Shown: one piece after another, positions 20,837 to 34,400 of the stretch
Layout: every line of letters begins with the position of its first letter
How positions within the stretch are numbered: position 1 is the stretch's first letter
Source of the DNA: Albugo candida
Lineage: Eukaryota > Oomycota > Peronosporomycetes > Albuginales
Direction: 5' to 3'
Assembly (NCBI GenBank): GCA_040437565.1
Contig: JBDOQK010000025.1
Span: forward strand, 124,001-188,000
DNA length: 64,000 bases
Notes under the pieces: generated by a model
The model's input: the letters and a program-made list of their open reading frames with translations, nothing else
Told to the model about the DNA's origin: nothing
Databases searched by the model: none
Position numbers and translations under genes: made by a program

Positions 20837-23730
20837 CTATTTCATGATATGTGCCATATGATGGAATCGCGATGGCGTCGGCACTTGCAGTAAGAGGAAT
20901 AAGAATGCCAGTAGCTGTAATCCAAGTGCCAATAATCCCAACGTAATAAAATCGTAGTAAATATTCGCGTAATCCATCCCCAGCGTTCGCAGAAACACGT
21001 CGCCGTATACCGGTACCGTCGGGTAACCAGGCGCGTTGAAGTTGAAGATGAGCCGATGCAATTCATTTGTCATCAAAATCTCAAAGCCATAATTAAAGAT
21101 AGAGAAATGCTTAATCCATGCGACTTCCGCGGGCATTGTCTGTGAATTCAGTAGAAAACCACCAAATAATAACATAATTAAGAACACTACCGTTCCCAAT
21201 AAGTTTGCACTGCCTGTCGAACGCGTTAACACACTAATTAGAATGCTAATGGAGCCAGAAGCCACGTTGAAGAGGACGACTGTCGCAAGGAATGGAAGGA
21301 AGCGATACAAAGACGCCTGCAATCCCATAATCCAATAAAAGATTCTACGTGGAGTATGAGTCAAGTGCGTGGAAACAGAGCGCGCACTTACAATCCGAAA
21401 ATAAAGGCTGGGACTACACGAAGAAGCACAGTATCCAGACAGGCTTTGGCTGCAAAGTACGCAAATGCGCCGTAATACATCGCACCTAAAGAGAAATGAG
21501 AAACTAATTGGAAAAGGAACAATCACAACGAACCAGTTTCTCTCATGAAAATCGGTCGCTCTTGCTGGAAGAGATCCATAGAACTCATACTGCTAAAGCC
21601 GAAGAATGTCAGAATGAAGTAGAACGCTCCGGAACGGTTCTGGAATCCCGCCAAATCGTTGGTTACGTGACTGAAAATCAATCCGCCAAGTAAGCCCAAC
21701 GCAGTACTCAGAAAAAGATGAAGTTGGAACAGCGAGCGTTCACGCAACAAATTGACCCCTGTACGCCAGAAAAGCACACGAAATTCCAACCAAAGTCGAT
21801 TTTCTGTCAGTATTTCCGCATCGATCGTATTGGGGGAATTCCAGTCGAATGGACGACAAATCTATCAGAGAAAGGTGGCATACAAAGAAAAGAATGAATG
21901 AATACGATACCGTTTCCGATGAAAGCTCAAAATCGTTGATCGGAGTCAGAGGCGTCTGCGTCACTTTAGACTGACTCCATACTGTTGCCACATCCAAAAT
22001 GTAATCGGGGATCGACTCGTCCTACGGCACGGTATTCAAATGATTTGATAAAAAGCTAATGGACACTTACAGTTGGATATTCGTATCCGAGAGACTGGAA
22101 ATGCGGTTTGGCGAGGTGAGGATGGCCTTGATACAACGCTTGTCCCTTTGCAAGAACCAGGATCTGATCAAAAGACAAAAACGATTTGGAACTCGGTTGA
22201 TGAATGCTCATAATCACAATGCGTCCATGACTGGCAAGTGTCTTTAGAAGCTGAATTACGCTGTTGGCAGATGCGCTATCCAAGCCTGATGTCGGCTCAT
22301 CTAAAAAGAGAAGCTTTGGGCGGAGAATCAGAGTGTGAAGCTCTCGTAGCGTGGAATCATACCCATGGCGATGTGACAAGCTCCATTCCAATGCTCACAC
22401 GACGTCGTTCTCCTCCGGAAATCCCACGGATTCCTCGACTCGATCCAATCCGACAATTTGCAACATCATCCAGTTGGAGCTCTTGAATAATGTTCGATAC
22501 AAGCACTTGTCGGGTACAAGAGCCAAGAAAGGCTGGAAGGCGAAGTTGAGCCGAGTAATGGATGCATTCAAGAACAGTAAGCATGGGGAAAAGCGAGTCA
22601 TCCTGATGGACATAAGCGGCGATCTTCCGGTAACTCCTCGACACGCGTTCCCCATTGAGTTTGATCTCACCAATCACTTTAGTAGCACCCGTATCGACAG
22701 CAGCAAGTGCATTCAGCAATGTCGTCTTCCCGGAACCGCTGGGTCCTACGATCCCCATCATTTGGCCACTGGACGATCTCCCGGATACATTCGACAGTAA
22801 CGTTTTCTCAGACGTTTTGCTTCCCGTGGAGCTTGGAAGTTGGGCTTTACACGACACAATGTGGAAAGAGAAGACGTTATCTCGTCTCAATGCGTTATCC
22901 AAGAACTCCTGTTGAAGAATCTGATGATACTTTCTCTTATCATTGCGATCGGTGCGAGAGAAGACAACAGAACAGCAGCGATATCGACACCTAAAAATGA
23001 TCCCACAGACGATACCCAAAACCGATACAATCAAAAAGGCTTTATATCGATTCCAAAACTTCAAAATCTCATTTCCCGAGCCCCCACCTCCAGATCCAGG
23101 ATACTCACATGCTGAAGCATTACATGTCGCTTGAAGAGGAATCGGCGAATCTTTGATGTCCAGAGTCAGATTATGGCTTCCCTGGACCAGCATTTTGACG
23201 GATTTATTGTTGAAAAGCTTGTCCACAATCCCCCTGGTGATACTATTGCATGCACGTCCGCAACAACACTGAATTCGTTGGCAAATCCCATCAGCAGATC
23301 CATTGGTGAATGCACATCCCGTCAGCTGACAGTCGATAAAGTGTTCTCTGGCGAGTGTTTCGTGGACTTTGTAGATGGCGACGCTGCAATTGGCGCTTGT
23401 GCGATTACATTGGATGGCTAGCGCTCCGTCAGACAATAGAGACGCGATACTCGGCGCTAGACGACACGAATACGTCCTAAATACGCTATGATCGTTCTTA
23501 TAGGCGAGATCCTGGACACATTCGACTCGTTCATCATGGAGATTTCTCTGGCACGATTGTGTGGAGGTGCACATGCGACAGCCCCATCCTTGGAAGCCAG
23601 GATTACATTCACAAGCGCCTGAAGCGTTTATAAACCCATACTTTGGATCGCAGTCAGCAAAAGTGTCGATGAAAGACGCAAATGAAAGCAAAAGTGCCGA
23701 CAGAATCAAAATCCAACTCCATTGCCGCAT
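20837..23730 (-). CDS. ABCG half transporter with secreted-type N-terminus
   Basis: Six exons (22363-23730, 22071-22313, 21911-22021, 21534-21861, 21392-21485, 20837-21344) join to 883 residues. A signal peptide (residues 1-~25) leads a Cys-rich extracellular region with an EGF-like start (CECNPGFQGWGC). One membrane helix (~228-250) precedes the cytosolic ATPase. Walker A is GPSGSGKTT (~residue 326), the signature is ISGGERRRVSIG, and Walker B is LLFLDEPTSGLD, formed across the first intron. An ABC2-type six-helix membrane domain ends the protein. This is the plant ABCG24/28-like layout. It probably exports lipids or hydrophobic compounds after dimerising; the substrate is unknown. All five introns are 47-49 nt, GT-AG. 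Confidence 0.92.
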
Positions 23731-23814
23731 GTGTCACGGAATAAATGTGTTTACACGAATTGGGATGTAACACAAAATCAGGTGATTGCGTCTTGCGACT
23801 GTGATTCAATTTCA

Positions 23815-26800
23815 TTATGGAGCTACAGCGTGGTGAGTATCAAACATATCTGACGACTTCAAGTGCGCTTGCATCATATAATTGGCAGGAACGGCATGGC
23901 CATGGACACGGAGACTCGACACGAGGACACGCTGATAGTCGGCGCTTTGCTGCTGATTTAGATCGCCATCAGCCGACCTACACCAAGCCATGACACACTT
24001 GTACAAGACAGCGAGGCTTACGACCACGAGGAGTGACAGATCGAGCCAAAAGCCTTCACAATGATACGAAAGGAAGTCGCATTGGAGGCACAACGTTGAT
24101 GCCAAATTCACTCTGTTGAGGCATTCTCTGCAGACAACGGAGCCTTCTTGTGAAGTGAACGTTTTCCTTGGGCATTTGGAGCAATTTAGCGAGCCTTCCA
24201 AAGCAGAAAAGTATCCAGGAGGACAAGGAAAGCACCAAGAGTTCCACACGGCATTATGTTCTCTCAGTACAGTTGTCGCTCGAGGCTTTTGGGACCATGC
24301 AAAGCCTTTAGCACATCGTTTGCCTCTGGTGGAATAGAAGATGTCCACGGATTCGACAAAGAGCGCCGACAATGATACCTTACGACTGAAATGTCTTTGC
24401 ACAGCCAATGTGAAATTCAGTGAAGTCAAAATCGACCGATTTGTGTCCATTTTCTCGACGTAAGATCTCAATGATTGGTGGAATGCCACATTGGGATTCA
24501 AAGTGGACGTACCCAGAGAAAGATCATTTCGTGACGGTGCACGCTCAATGAGGATCTCCGTCTGGATGCATTCGATCTCAGTCCGATCACATGGAGTTCC
24601 CCATGCTCGCAAATGCAAAATGGTGTTTTCAAGCCCTGAGGCGTGCAGGCTTAACCGAACGGCTTCCATCAATGCATTTGCCTGATGGTTCTCTGGAAGA
24701 TTGAAGCCTTCGTCAGCGTAGAAAGACGATTGACTCTCTGTGAGTCCATACAAAGCGATTTTGAAGCTCAGCCATTCGATATCTTCCAGGATTTCGCCGT
24801 TCATGACACGACGACATGCTTTTCCGCCGTATACATTGACAAAACCTGCTTTCTTCAAGCACGTTTTGCATTCTTTGGAACCAGAAATGTCAGAATACGT
24901 TCCAGGGAAGCAGCGAATTGCGTTCGTAAAGCCTTCTCCAGGAACAAAAAAGCCTTTTGGAGCCAAGAGACAGACTTCCATTCCGACTCGCGGTGCAAAC
25001 GATCCTGCTGGGCATAGTTCACACGAATGATTTCCAGTCGAATACCTTCCNNNNNNNNNNNNNNNNNNNNNNNNNNNNNNNNNNNNNNNNNNNNNNNNNN
25101 NNNNNNNNNNNNNNNNNNNNNNNNNNNNNNNNNNNNNNNNNNNNNNNNNNAAGCACGTTTTGCATTCTTTGGAACCAGAAATGTCAGAATACGTTCCAGG
25201 GAAGCAGCGAATTGCGTTCGTAAAGCCTTCTCCAGGAACAAAAAAGCCTTTTGGAGCCAAGAGACAGACTTCCATTCCGACTCGCGGTGCAAACGATCCT
25301 GCTGGGCATAGTTCACACGAATGATTTCCAGTCGAATACCTTCCGAAAGAGCACGTGCGCTGATGTACACTGTCTTTCAAATTGATAGTTTGGCTGCTTC
25401 TGAAGCTCTCACTCTCTTTGGAATCATTTATTTGAACGGAACTCGGACTTGCAAGCATCGGAAAGCATTCTCTGCTGCCAAATAGAGTTGACGACATACC
25501 CAAAGCACATGGAGTGCAACTGCTTGCACCGCTATCGGATGAATATGTCCCGGGAACACATGGAATACAGCTGACACCGCTTACTATGCTGTGAGTACCA
25601 GGAAAGCAAGCGTCACATCGAGAACTGCCTGGATGGACCGAAATTGCACCAGGCTCACAAGGGAGACAAATGCTGGCGCCCAATTTTGAAGCAAACGTCC
25701 CCGGCTTACACAGATCGCAGTAGGAGCGGTCTTTGGACGCTACTGTTCCCTTTGGACACGCCACACACTTTTGGTCTGTGGAGCTGTTGGAATAAAAGCC
25801 CCGGCGACATGGAACACATTCCTTCCCTTCCAGTTTGGTTGTCATTCCGTTCCCACAGACACACGACAGGGACATTTTCAGCAAAGTCTCCAGCGTGTAA
25901 GGCCTCGATCGCGGAAACGGAAAGCAGCTGAAATTATTTCCTTCAAAGTCATTCACAAGCACTTGGAGTCCACGTCCAAGTCTATCGAACAGAACGCGTC
26001 AATTGACGAGAACAAGTCCAAAGCTCAAGGCTCAAGGCTCAAGCTACAGACAATAAAGCTGGTAGGGGCGGAAGCTGGCCTGTGAATCGATTGCTGCGCA
26101 CTACACTGAAGAAATGTCAATGTATGAGTTATTCAACTCGAGTTGGAAGGTTCTTACAATCGCGTCAGTGATGGAAACGTCGACAACGATGGAAGACTCC
26201 CCGACAAGTTGTTGAAAGAGATATCACTGCGTGTTGAAGCATCAGAATCCAATTCTCAGTCGAGTAAAAGGATACGAACATGCTTTCAATGCGTTTATTT
26301 GGATATTGACGACCCCAAAATGCCAGTGAGTGGAAAGAGCCTCCAAGACAGTTGTGAGATATGTTGAGCGATATCAATTCCGGTACATCAAGACAGCTTG
26401 GAAGCTCTCCAACGAATCGATTCTCGCCGAGATTTCTGCCATCATCGTATCAGATATCGCGCCACAATGCTCGCACTTACAGATATTTCAAACGTTTGTT
26501 TCGGCAAATGGACGGCGAAATTGCGACTTGAAAGTTGTTCCTTGACAAATCGCTACAGCAAACGGATTGTGACAAAGTCGAGAGCGAGAATTCACGCACA
26601 GAATTTCGAGTTGACGCATTGCTGCAAATATTTGAAACATCCGATCGCTTGAAGACGAGAAATTGTTCCCAGAGAGATTTCTACACGAATTTGTGGCAAT
26701 TTTGAACGTGTTTCGGCGGAGGCACTTACATCACTTCCAGAGCGGTGTTTTCAGCCAATTCACGAAAAAGACTTCCATCTAGCTGATTCTCTGCCAAATT

Positions 26801-27571
26801 GATCGTCTGAAGCATCTTCATTTGTCTTAACCACGACGGAAGTGGACCATACAATCGATTCCCTTGCAGGATCCTACATAATCAGCATCGTTCTCGACAG
26901 AATCGAGCACGTACAAACTCTGTAATGCGGGCAATTGGCCGATAGGAATGTCTTCAAGCCGACAATGAAGATCTTGGAACGACAACGAGCTACAGACTCT
27001 GGTGAGCTTTTCCCTACCTCGTCGATGTATCTCACATGTGTGTGATTGTAGTCGGCTCTGTGTATGCATCGCATCGGATGCCTTCCCACGGCCACAAATA
27101 CGCCAATTTCCCAAACTCTTCTTCTCGCAAAATCGTCCAATTCGTTTCCGAATCGATAGCATTTGTTGTAATGACTCGACCTGTACACGGATGCGTTCGA
27201 ACATGACGCGGACAAAGCACATTTCCTCTCTTATGCGGCCAAAGCACAAGACTTTCCAACGTGCCATCAGCATCTTCCTCCAGAATGCTGGTCTCCGTCC
27301 CCATGCACCACGTCCGTAACGCTGTCGATCTCTCTGTCCGGCAGTCGTGGATCTTCATCAGTACAGCCATACTCGAGTCGTCCAGAGGATACAACAACTT
27401 CCAATCGTCGACGTCTTGTTCAGTATCATGCTGGACACCTTCTTTCGACAATTCAGAGACCTTTTCAAAGCTCTCAAGAATCCCATCGACATCAATCACC
27501 GCATTCAAAGCATTCCAAAGCGATGAGGACGCAGTGAGCGGTAGGAAAGCAGCGCTACAAAACAGCTTCAT
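23815..27571 (-). CDS. Secreted/membrane LRR protein with GCC2_GCC3 Cys-rich repeats
   Basis: Nine exons: 27036-27571, 26915-26989, 26730-26873, 26600-26680, 26481-26552, 26280-26435, 26158-26226, 26052-26105 and 23815-25981. With the false repeat at the 25051-25150 gap collapsed, about 1019 residues. A signal peptide (MKLFCSAAFLPLTASS) is followed by a cap with WEGIRCDAYTEP, then roughly nine LRRs of the plant extracellular type (LQGNRLYGPLPSWL, NRFVGELPSCLDVPEL, DISFNNLSGSLPSL). Then come Cys-rich ephrin-receptor-like units (CVPGTYSSDSGASSCTPC and others), one membrane helix near the end and a short tail without kinase. All eight introns are phase 2 and fall at the same place in the LRR consensus. 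A surface receptor or adhesion role is inferred. The last LRR junction (70-nt intron) is the least certain. Confidence 0.75.
24857..25344. other. 100-N gap with 194-bp duplicated flanks inside the LRR/GCC gene
   Basis: N run 25051-25150. Bases 24857-25050 repeat at 25151-25344. The 294-bp surplus happens to keep the reading frame, so the open frame runs through and shows a false duplicated Cys-rich block of about 64 residues. Confidence 0.9.
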
Positions 27572-27624
27572 TCAGAGTGAAGGTTATCAAGCAAACACCG
27601 ATATATTGAAAGTATCAAAAGCAG

Positions 27625-30177
27625 CTACGAATGCAGTTTTTGTGGAGCAGGAGGCAATCTATACTTTGGTCGAGACGCATGGACGAATGGACTTTCCGGC
27701 TCAGTCAACGGTTTATCACTGGGCTTGAGTCTGAATGGGATTTTGCCTTGGACGGGTCGAGCATGAAATCTTAATTGTTCGCGACGCAGCCGCCGAAGCG
27801 ATTCTTCCTCCCGCTGACGACTTTCTTCATCTATTTGGCGCTTCAACGCTTCCTCCTGACCGCGTCGTTCACGTTCAGCAGCATCAAAAGCAGCACGTTC
27901 CTCAGCGCGACGTTCAGAAGCCAGCATTGGAGCCGCGAATCTCGTGACAGGTTTACAACTTGGTTTGATCTGAAACGAGTGTTTGGATGTTGGATGATCC
28001 GATGGAGCGTATACAGCTTGTGCCATTGGTTTGGCTTTGAAACGTGCACTGTCCTTCCATTTCGCCTCTTCGTCACGTTTTTTTAGTTCCAATCGCTCAC
28101 GAGCACGCTCATGCCATTTGTCGCCTTGTAGAGCAAACGGTTTGACTTCAGTTAAAGGTTTCTCAGAGCCTTGGAATGGCAATGGCGTGGATGCCATTCG
28201 AATCGGTTTGGCTCGGAATTCTCGCTGACGTTTAGCATGCTCGTCTTCCATCTGGAGCCTTTGGCGAAATTGCTCTTGGTACTGTCGATGTCGTTCAATA
28301 CTCTTCAAATCTGGCGTTTCGGGGACCACAAGCTCGTGAGGTTTTGGTCGACGCGGCTGGCTGGATCGACGTTCATTCGATTCGTTTCGCTTGCTTGATT
28401 CAGAGGTGCGGGTCACGCGTTTGAATTCGGCCGAATGAGAAATGGAATCATTGTGTGCCGGCTTCTCCGTCTCCTTCCGATGTGGAAATCCAGGCAGCGG
28501 TGGTTTCGTATCAAAGATCTTCTTATTCAGTGGTTTTGCATGAAATTTCTTCGCCAATTCTTCTTCATCGGAATCGATCCTTTCCACTGGTTTGCGATAT
28601 TGCGACATCAATTGAGCCCGACGACGAGTTTCCAGCTGCGGAGTTTGAGGCTACAGCAACGACAAAGCCCGTTAATACGACCTTAAAAGTTGTTTGTTGC
28701 TTACTTTTGTGAGACCGCCAGCTTTTTTGGTTTTAGAAGCGTCCAAAACTGCTTCTGGCTCCTTTTCATCGCGATACATTGACTGGAAGCGATACTTTCC
28801 AGCTCGCTCAGCGGTTGCAAGATGCGGCGAATGTGGGATCTACAGCAGGAATCAATGATAAAAGTGGACAACTCTCTGGCTATTACATACCGTGCGTTGA
28901 GACGCTGTGATGGAAGTGTACTGCTGCGGTAATGTAAATTCAAAATCTCGACTTAGAAGCTTTTCCGGCGGAATTGGAGGATGTGGTTCTTCACGACCTT
29001 GCGAGTGGCATTCCCCGTAGTCGAATCCATCATCTTCATCCTGATTACTTCCAAATGCAGCTCCATTACTCGCGTGTGTGTGGTGTGTGTCACATCGACC
29101 GCGAAGATCCATTTGAAAGTGCGGAGACATTGGCACTGTCAATTGCTTTGTGGATCGCTGGTGGATATCTGCAAGTGGACGTTTGGATTTTGTGCGTTCG
29201 TGAAACTCGCGTATTTTCATGCGTTCCATTTGTAGCTGAAGACGCTCTTCCTGGATCTTTTGCAATTCTCGCGACGTGCTACTCATTCGACTGTGATCAT
29301 CGCTTTTCCGTCTTTGACCAGCAGAAGTCCACTGACGATTTGTATGGAGTTTTGGACTTTTTGGTCGCGTTAACGGCGGTCTTCCATTTGGTTCATTCGA
29401 TACTCGAGTGGAATTTGCATCGCGATGGACTCCTCGAAAGGCTTGTTCTGCATCGATTTTTGAAAGATACGATTTAGTTGGCTGAAGAAACGTCAAAGAA
29501 CTCGATTCTCGATACGAATATGGTGAAGTTTCGTCTTTCAATTGAGTGCTTTTCGATCCCATTCGTTGTTCCTGAAAATTCAATTCAACTCGGGATTCTG
29601 TGTCGTTAATGCTCGTGTGCGTGGGAAACTCGTACGGAATCGATGCAATCTGTGCTTTATGCTGATCCAAATCGAGTGTCTCGACCGTCGACGCATCACT
29701 CATACGCACGTCAACGTCCGTCGACGTCAAAGGTTCGGATCGTCTGCGTAAAGAGAACATTTCTTGCTGGCGAATGGCGTACAATTGGTCGTAATTATGT
29801 GAAGCGGGAGTGAGAATCGAAGGTTTTGGAGTCGATGGATGTTGTAATTCCCGTTCACTTTCGTCCATTTTCGCGTTATTTTCGGGGGAGCGTATAGCGT
29901 TATATTCGATGATGCGATTTTCGTGTGCCGTTTGATTGTTTTCCTCACGCGCTTTCGGCGTAAACGAACGATTTTCCGAGAAAATAGGAAATGTCGGCGT
30001 GGAAGCGATCAATTCTTTTGAAGGTGTACTAATCGATTTCTTAAAAAAGTATTCTTCGGCATTTGGGATGTAATTGGCTTCTGTGACGGGATTTTGGAGA
30101 TCGTAATACGACGGAGCGTTGAATGCGAATTCGTCATTCTCTTTCTGCATATCGACAGCATGCGATGGTGTCTCCAT
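27625..30177 (-). CDS. TPX2: TPX2-like spindle assembly factor
   Basis: Three exons (28891-30177, 28705-28839, 27625-28650) join to 815 residues. TPX2 binds microtubules, activates Aurora A and drives Ran-dependent spindle assembly. The N-terminus carries FAFNAPSYYDL, like the FxFNAPxFYDF start of animal TPX2. Two TPX2 PKTPxLxTxxRA-type motifs appear, PHSPHLATAERAGKYR and PQTPQLETRRRAQ. Many FxAKP/FHAKPL units follow (KKFHAKPL, REFRAKPI, RFKAKPM, LRFHARPV). The C-terminal third is a charged coiled coil. The start ATG at 30177 is 12 nt inside a longer frame that begins with TTG. Introns are 51 and 54 nt. Only 53 bp separate it from the downstream LRR gene. Confidence 0.85.
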
Positions 30178-30207
30178 AGCGTCCAACAAAGTCGTCCGAT
30201 GATGAGA

Positions 30208-30381
30208 GAATTCACAATTATGGAAAAAAGTGTGGACAGCGTCGNNNNNNNNNNNNNNNNNNNNNNNNNNNNNNNNNNNNNNNNNNNNNNNNNNNNNNNN
30301 NNNNNNNNNNNNNNNNNNNNNNNNNNNNNNNNNNNNNNNNNNNNGAATTCACAATTATGGAAAAAAGTGTGGACAGCGTCG
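30208..30381. other. 100-N gap with 37-bp duplicated flanks
   Basis: N run 30245-30344. Bases 30208-30244 equal 30345-30381. It lies in the shared promoter region between TPX2 and the pyrophosphatase, whose real length is probably only about 73 bp. Confidence 0.9.
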
Positions 30382-30387
30382 CGTGAA

Positions 30388-31319
30388 ATGTTCAAACTTT
30401 TGAAAAAGTATACACAAAATGCGTATACCTCTTACCGTGAATTTCCATTTCCAAAAAATGAGAAGCGCAATGTACCGTCGAGCGAGGAAATTTGTGCGTT
30501 CAAAGAAGTGATTTAGCAGTGCACTGACATCACTTATGTAGCATTCTATTCGACGTGTTGGAAAAGAAGACTCAACGGCTTGTCGGTATCGGTTTTACGA
30601 CTATAAAGAAGCACAAGTATCTCCGTGGCATGACATTCCTCTCCGATATGAGAATTCAGACACGATCTTCCATTTCATCTCGGAAATTCCACGAGGGTTG
30701 GCTTAATTGACTGTGGTGCTTATCCTAATGCTCTTTGCGGTGTAGAGAGCGTGCGAAAATGGAGATTGCGTGCAATGAACCGTACAATCCCATCAAGCAA
30801 GATGTCACACGAACCGGATCTGCTCGATTTTACCATAGTGATTCTCTAGTGAATTATGGGTGTCTTCCTCAAACGTGGGAGAATCCCTTGGAATTGGATC
30901 CTCATACCGGATTCAAAGGCGATAATGACCCAGTCGATGTGGTGGAACTCAGCCAGACGTGTCGTGCGTCCATCGGCGATGTGCTGCGTGTCAAGGTGCT
31001 TGGCGTGCTGGGAATGATTGATGATCAGGAAACAGACTGGAAAATCATTGGAATCAATATGAAAGATCCCATTGCATCTCAGGTCGAGGATATCGAGGAT
31101 CTGTACCGCTTCTCCGAGTATCGAGTCCTTCTTCCGAAAATCACTGAATGGTTTCGAGATTACAAAATTCCAGATGGGAAGCTTCCCAGTGAGTTTGCGT
31201 TCGACGGGAAGGCTCAATCGCAAGCACTTGCTTTAAAAGTCATCGAAGAAACACACAATAATTGGAAAGATTTGATGGCAAATCCACAGCTTGGAGACGC
31301 GTTATGGACAAGACATTAG
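30388..31319 (+). CDS. Inorganic pyrophosphatase (soluble, family I)
   Basis: Three exons (30388-30507, 30542-30696, 30746-31319) join to 282 residues. It hydrolyses pyrophosphate to two phosphates with Mg2+, pulling biosynthetic reactions forward. Family landmarks are SPWHDIPLRYEN, ISEIPRGERAKMEI (across intron 2), the signature GDNDPVDVVE with its three Asp, and KVLGVLGMIDDQETDWK. Residues 1-~16 (MFKLLKKYTQNAYTSY) are basic and amphipathic, so mitochondrial import is possible; this start is the only ATG that splices in frame. Intron 1 is just 34 nt (30508-30541). It is convergent with the RING-CH/FHA gene, with 127 bp between stops. Confidence 0.92.
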
Positions 31320-31446
31320 ACAACACAAAGCCGGAAATAAGATTATTGAATTTGCGTTTACATGAAGATATGCCCAGAGTTAAATATGTCGACCTGTGTG
31401 GCTCAAAGGCGACCAAATCGTACGTGTTCGATCATTTGACACCACA

Positions 31447-34400
31447 TCAATGCGAGAAAGATCGTCTAGACGAAAGATTGCGTGAGCGTTGTGCGAAAGC
31501 TGACGGTGTTCCCACTGACGAAAGAGATGCTCGTGGATGTGTTGCTGAATAGGACCACGCCATGTAGTCTCGATGAGACGATTCTGCGTTAGTGGACAGC
31601 CGCGATATCGAATCAGCCAACTCCGTGTCGACAAAGTCTTGAGTGTGGATCGACGTGGTGCAATGATTCCGTTCCCGATCGAATGCAGCGTTCTGTTCAT
31701 CCGATTCCGTCGCTTGAGGAATTGTATTCAATGTGTATGAGAAACCAGACGCTTGGTGAATATAGCTTGAGTCAGCTTCATTCCAAGACGCTGGTGGCGA
31801 TGGAAGAGAGCTGAAAGCGTACTCGCGGTCTTCGAGAGGTCGAGGGAAATATCTGTCTATTTCCTCCGAAGCATACGGAACCGAATCAAAAACACGATCC
31901 ACGCCTTCCAAGTACCCTGACTGTGCCTCTCGCAAATTCTCATTGAATGTATCCACCGCATCGTCCAAAGATTGGCGATCAAGCTCTCTCACTTCAGTAT
32001 GCTGTTCGCGCGCCTCGCGGAAGGGAACCTCGCTACTCGATTTCAATATAATATCTTCCATGGGCGTTTGTGAGAGCAGAAAAGATTCTTCATCGTCAAT
32101 CAGTAAGCTCGAGCGAAACTGTTGGTGCGATTCCGGGCTTGATGGGTTTTCATTATTGCTGCTACAAGCATCCAAGACCGGACAGGGTGATACTGCTGCT
32201 GATTGAGAGCACACGGATCCTCCAAAATTTGCGTCTGTCCATTTAAGCTTCTTCTTTGCTCTCATCGTAAGTATCGTTCGGCCAATTTTGACATGCGTAG
32301 GCTCATTCCATTCCAATTCCATCGGACGACTGAGAAACAGCATTGTTCCATTCGAGCTTGACGCATCATTCAGATAAAATTCATTCTACGTGCCACATTT
32401 TCATGAGATCGGAAATCAATGATATGCAAATGTCGCGACATACCTCTTTGAAACTCACTTTGGCATGCAATTGAGACACTGTGCGATATCGGACCATCAT
32501 ATGATTCGATGTGGAGCGGCCAATTGTCAGTTCCTGCTGGTTGGAAGGCAATCTGCAGAAAGAGTTGGTATTGAAAAGTGTCAAAGTCATGGCACACGTA
32601 CCCAGCAAAGCTGAGTTGGAAGCGCGTATTCGTTAATACATTCACTCGACTTCGTGCTTCGTGCGGTGTCACCACAGCAAATGTCACGAATGGAGGTTTG
32701 AGTTTATCCGGTAGAAGAGAGATCACACGTCCATCTTCCAGTCGTGCGCTCAGCGCGTATGGAGTTTTGCATATTGTGCAAAGATGTAAGCCATCCAAAT
32801 TCGTAACGACGCACATTCGTCGTTGAGGATTTGGATCGTGTCCTTCCTCATTCAAATTGTGGTTCCAACGCTTTAAGCACTTGAGATGCAGATACTTTGT
32901 GTCTCCACGACAAGCACATGGCGCAACAAGTGGATTGTTTTGAACGTCTGCATCTTCATCGTAGCAAATGTAGCAAAAGCGCTTGAGTCTCGAGACATCG
33001 TGAGGTGCATGAGTACTCGTACGACGAGAATTCGGATGAATGAGGGAGCATGCGTCTCGGTCGCATACTTGCACGAATGATGATGGGTCATCGTCGATCT
33101 CTATCGATTCAACACGTACAGCGTCTTCGTAGTCCCCTTCATCGGAAGTTTCTCCATTTCCAGGCTGTAACTTGAGTTCATTACATTCGTCATTTTCCTC
33201 AGAATTTCTTCCCTCCATTCTTTCCCTCTCGTTTTCTTGTTTCTGACCCTCACAATCACCCTCATTAAAATCACACTCTTCAGAGGATCGACCAGAATCT
33301 GATTCCTCTTTTGCTTGCTCCATCGATAATCCAGTATTGAAAGTCTGCTGCAATGGCACACTCAGAAATCGAGCCTTCAAGATTTCCAAATCGTGTGGAG
33401 TCAAACTTTCTGTATTTTCGTCCTCCTCTGATCTGTTTAGTTCAGTCACTACCAAACCAACAGATCCGATCCGAATTAGATCGCCCAGTCGTAAACGATG
33501 TTGCACAGGAGTATATCGCTTGCTTCCCAGTACTTTACACACACCCGTGTGTCCAGAAAATCGCTCGATGGATGCACCACACACAAATTTCCCAACAGCA
33601 TCGTCGTAACAGACATCTAACGAGCTGGCTCGAGTGTCATCCAAAATACATTCCTGAACGAGTGTTTTGTTCCCGTTCATTTGTTGAGATTCATGCACGT
33701 ACGGACTGAGACTCAAGTCGGCAATTGTTTTGTGAGCTTTGTGTCCGTTCAACATCGCAAGTGTATGAATGTCGGAATCATCAGAGACATCTGGATACAC
33801 TGTATTAGCCGCATGAGCAAAGTCCTCATGACCCTCATTTTCTATCAATTNNNNNNNNNNNNNNNNNNNNNNNNNNNNNNNNNNNNNNNNNNNNNNNNNN
33901 NNNNNNNNNNNNNNNNNNNNNNNNNNNNNNNNNNNNNNNNNNNNNNNNNNTAGCAAAAGCGCTTGAGTCTCGAGACATCGTGAGGTGCATGAGTACTCGT
34001 ACGACGAGAATTCGGATGAATGAGGGAGCATGCGTCTCGGTCGCATACTTGCACGAATGATGATGGGTCATCGTCGATCTCTATCGATTCAACACGTACA
34101 GCGTCTTCGTAGTCCCCTTCATCGGAAGTTTCTCCATTTCCAGGCTGTAACTTGAGTTCATTACATTCGTCATTTTCCTCAGAATTTCTTCCCTCCATTC
34201 TTTCCCTCTCGTTTTCTTGTTTCTGACCCTCACAATCACCCTCATTAAAATCACACTCTTCAGAGGATCGACCAGAATCTGATTCCTCTTTTGCTTGCTC
34301 CATCGATAATCCAGTATTGAAAGTCTGCTGCAATGGCACACTCAGAAATCGAGCCTTCAAGATTTCCAAATCGTGTGGAGTCAAACTTTCTGTATTTTCG

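Noticed and set aside
26021-26045. GGCTCAA-type tandem repeat, about three units
   Set aside because: A trivial short minisatellite inside intron 8 of the LRR/GCC gene; no function suggested.
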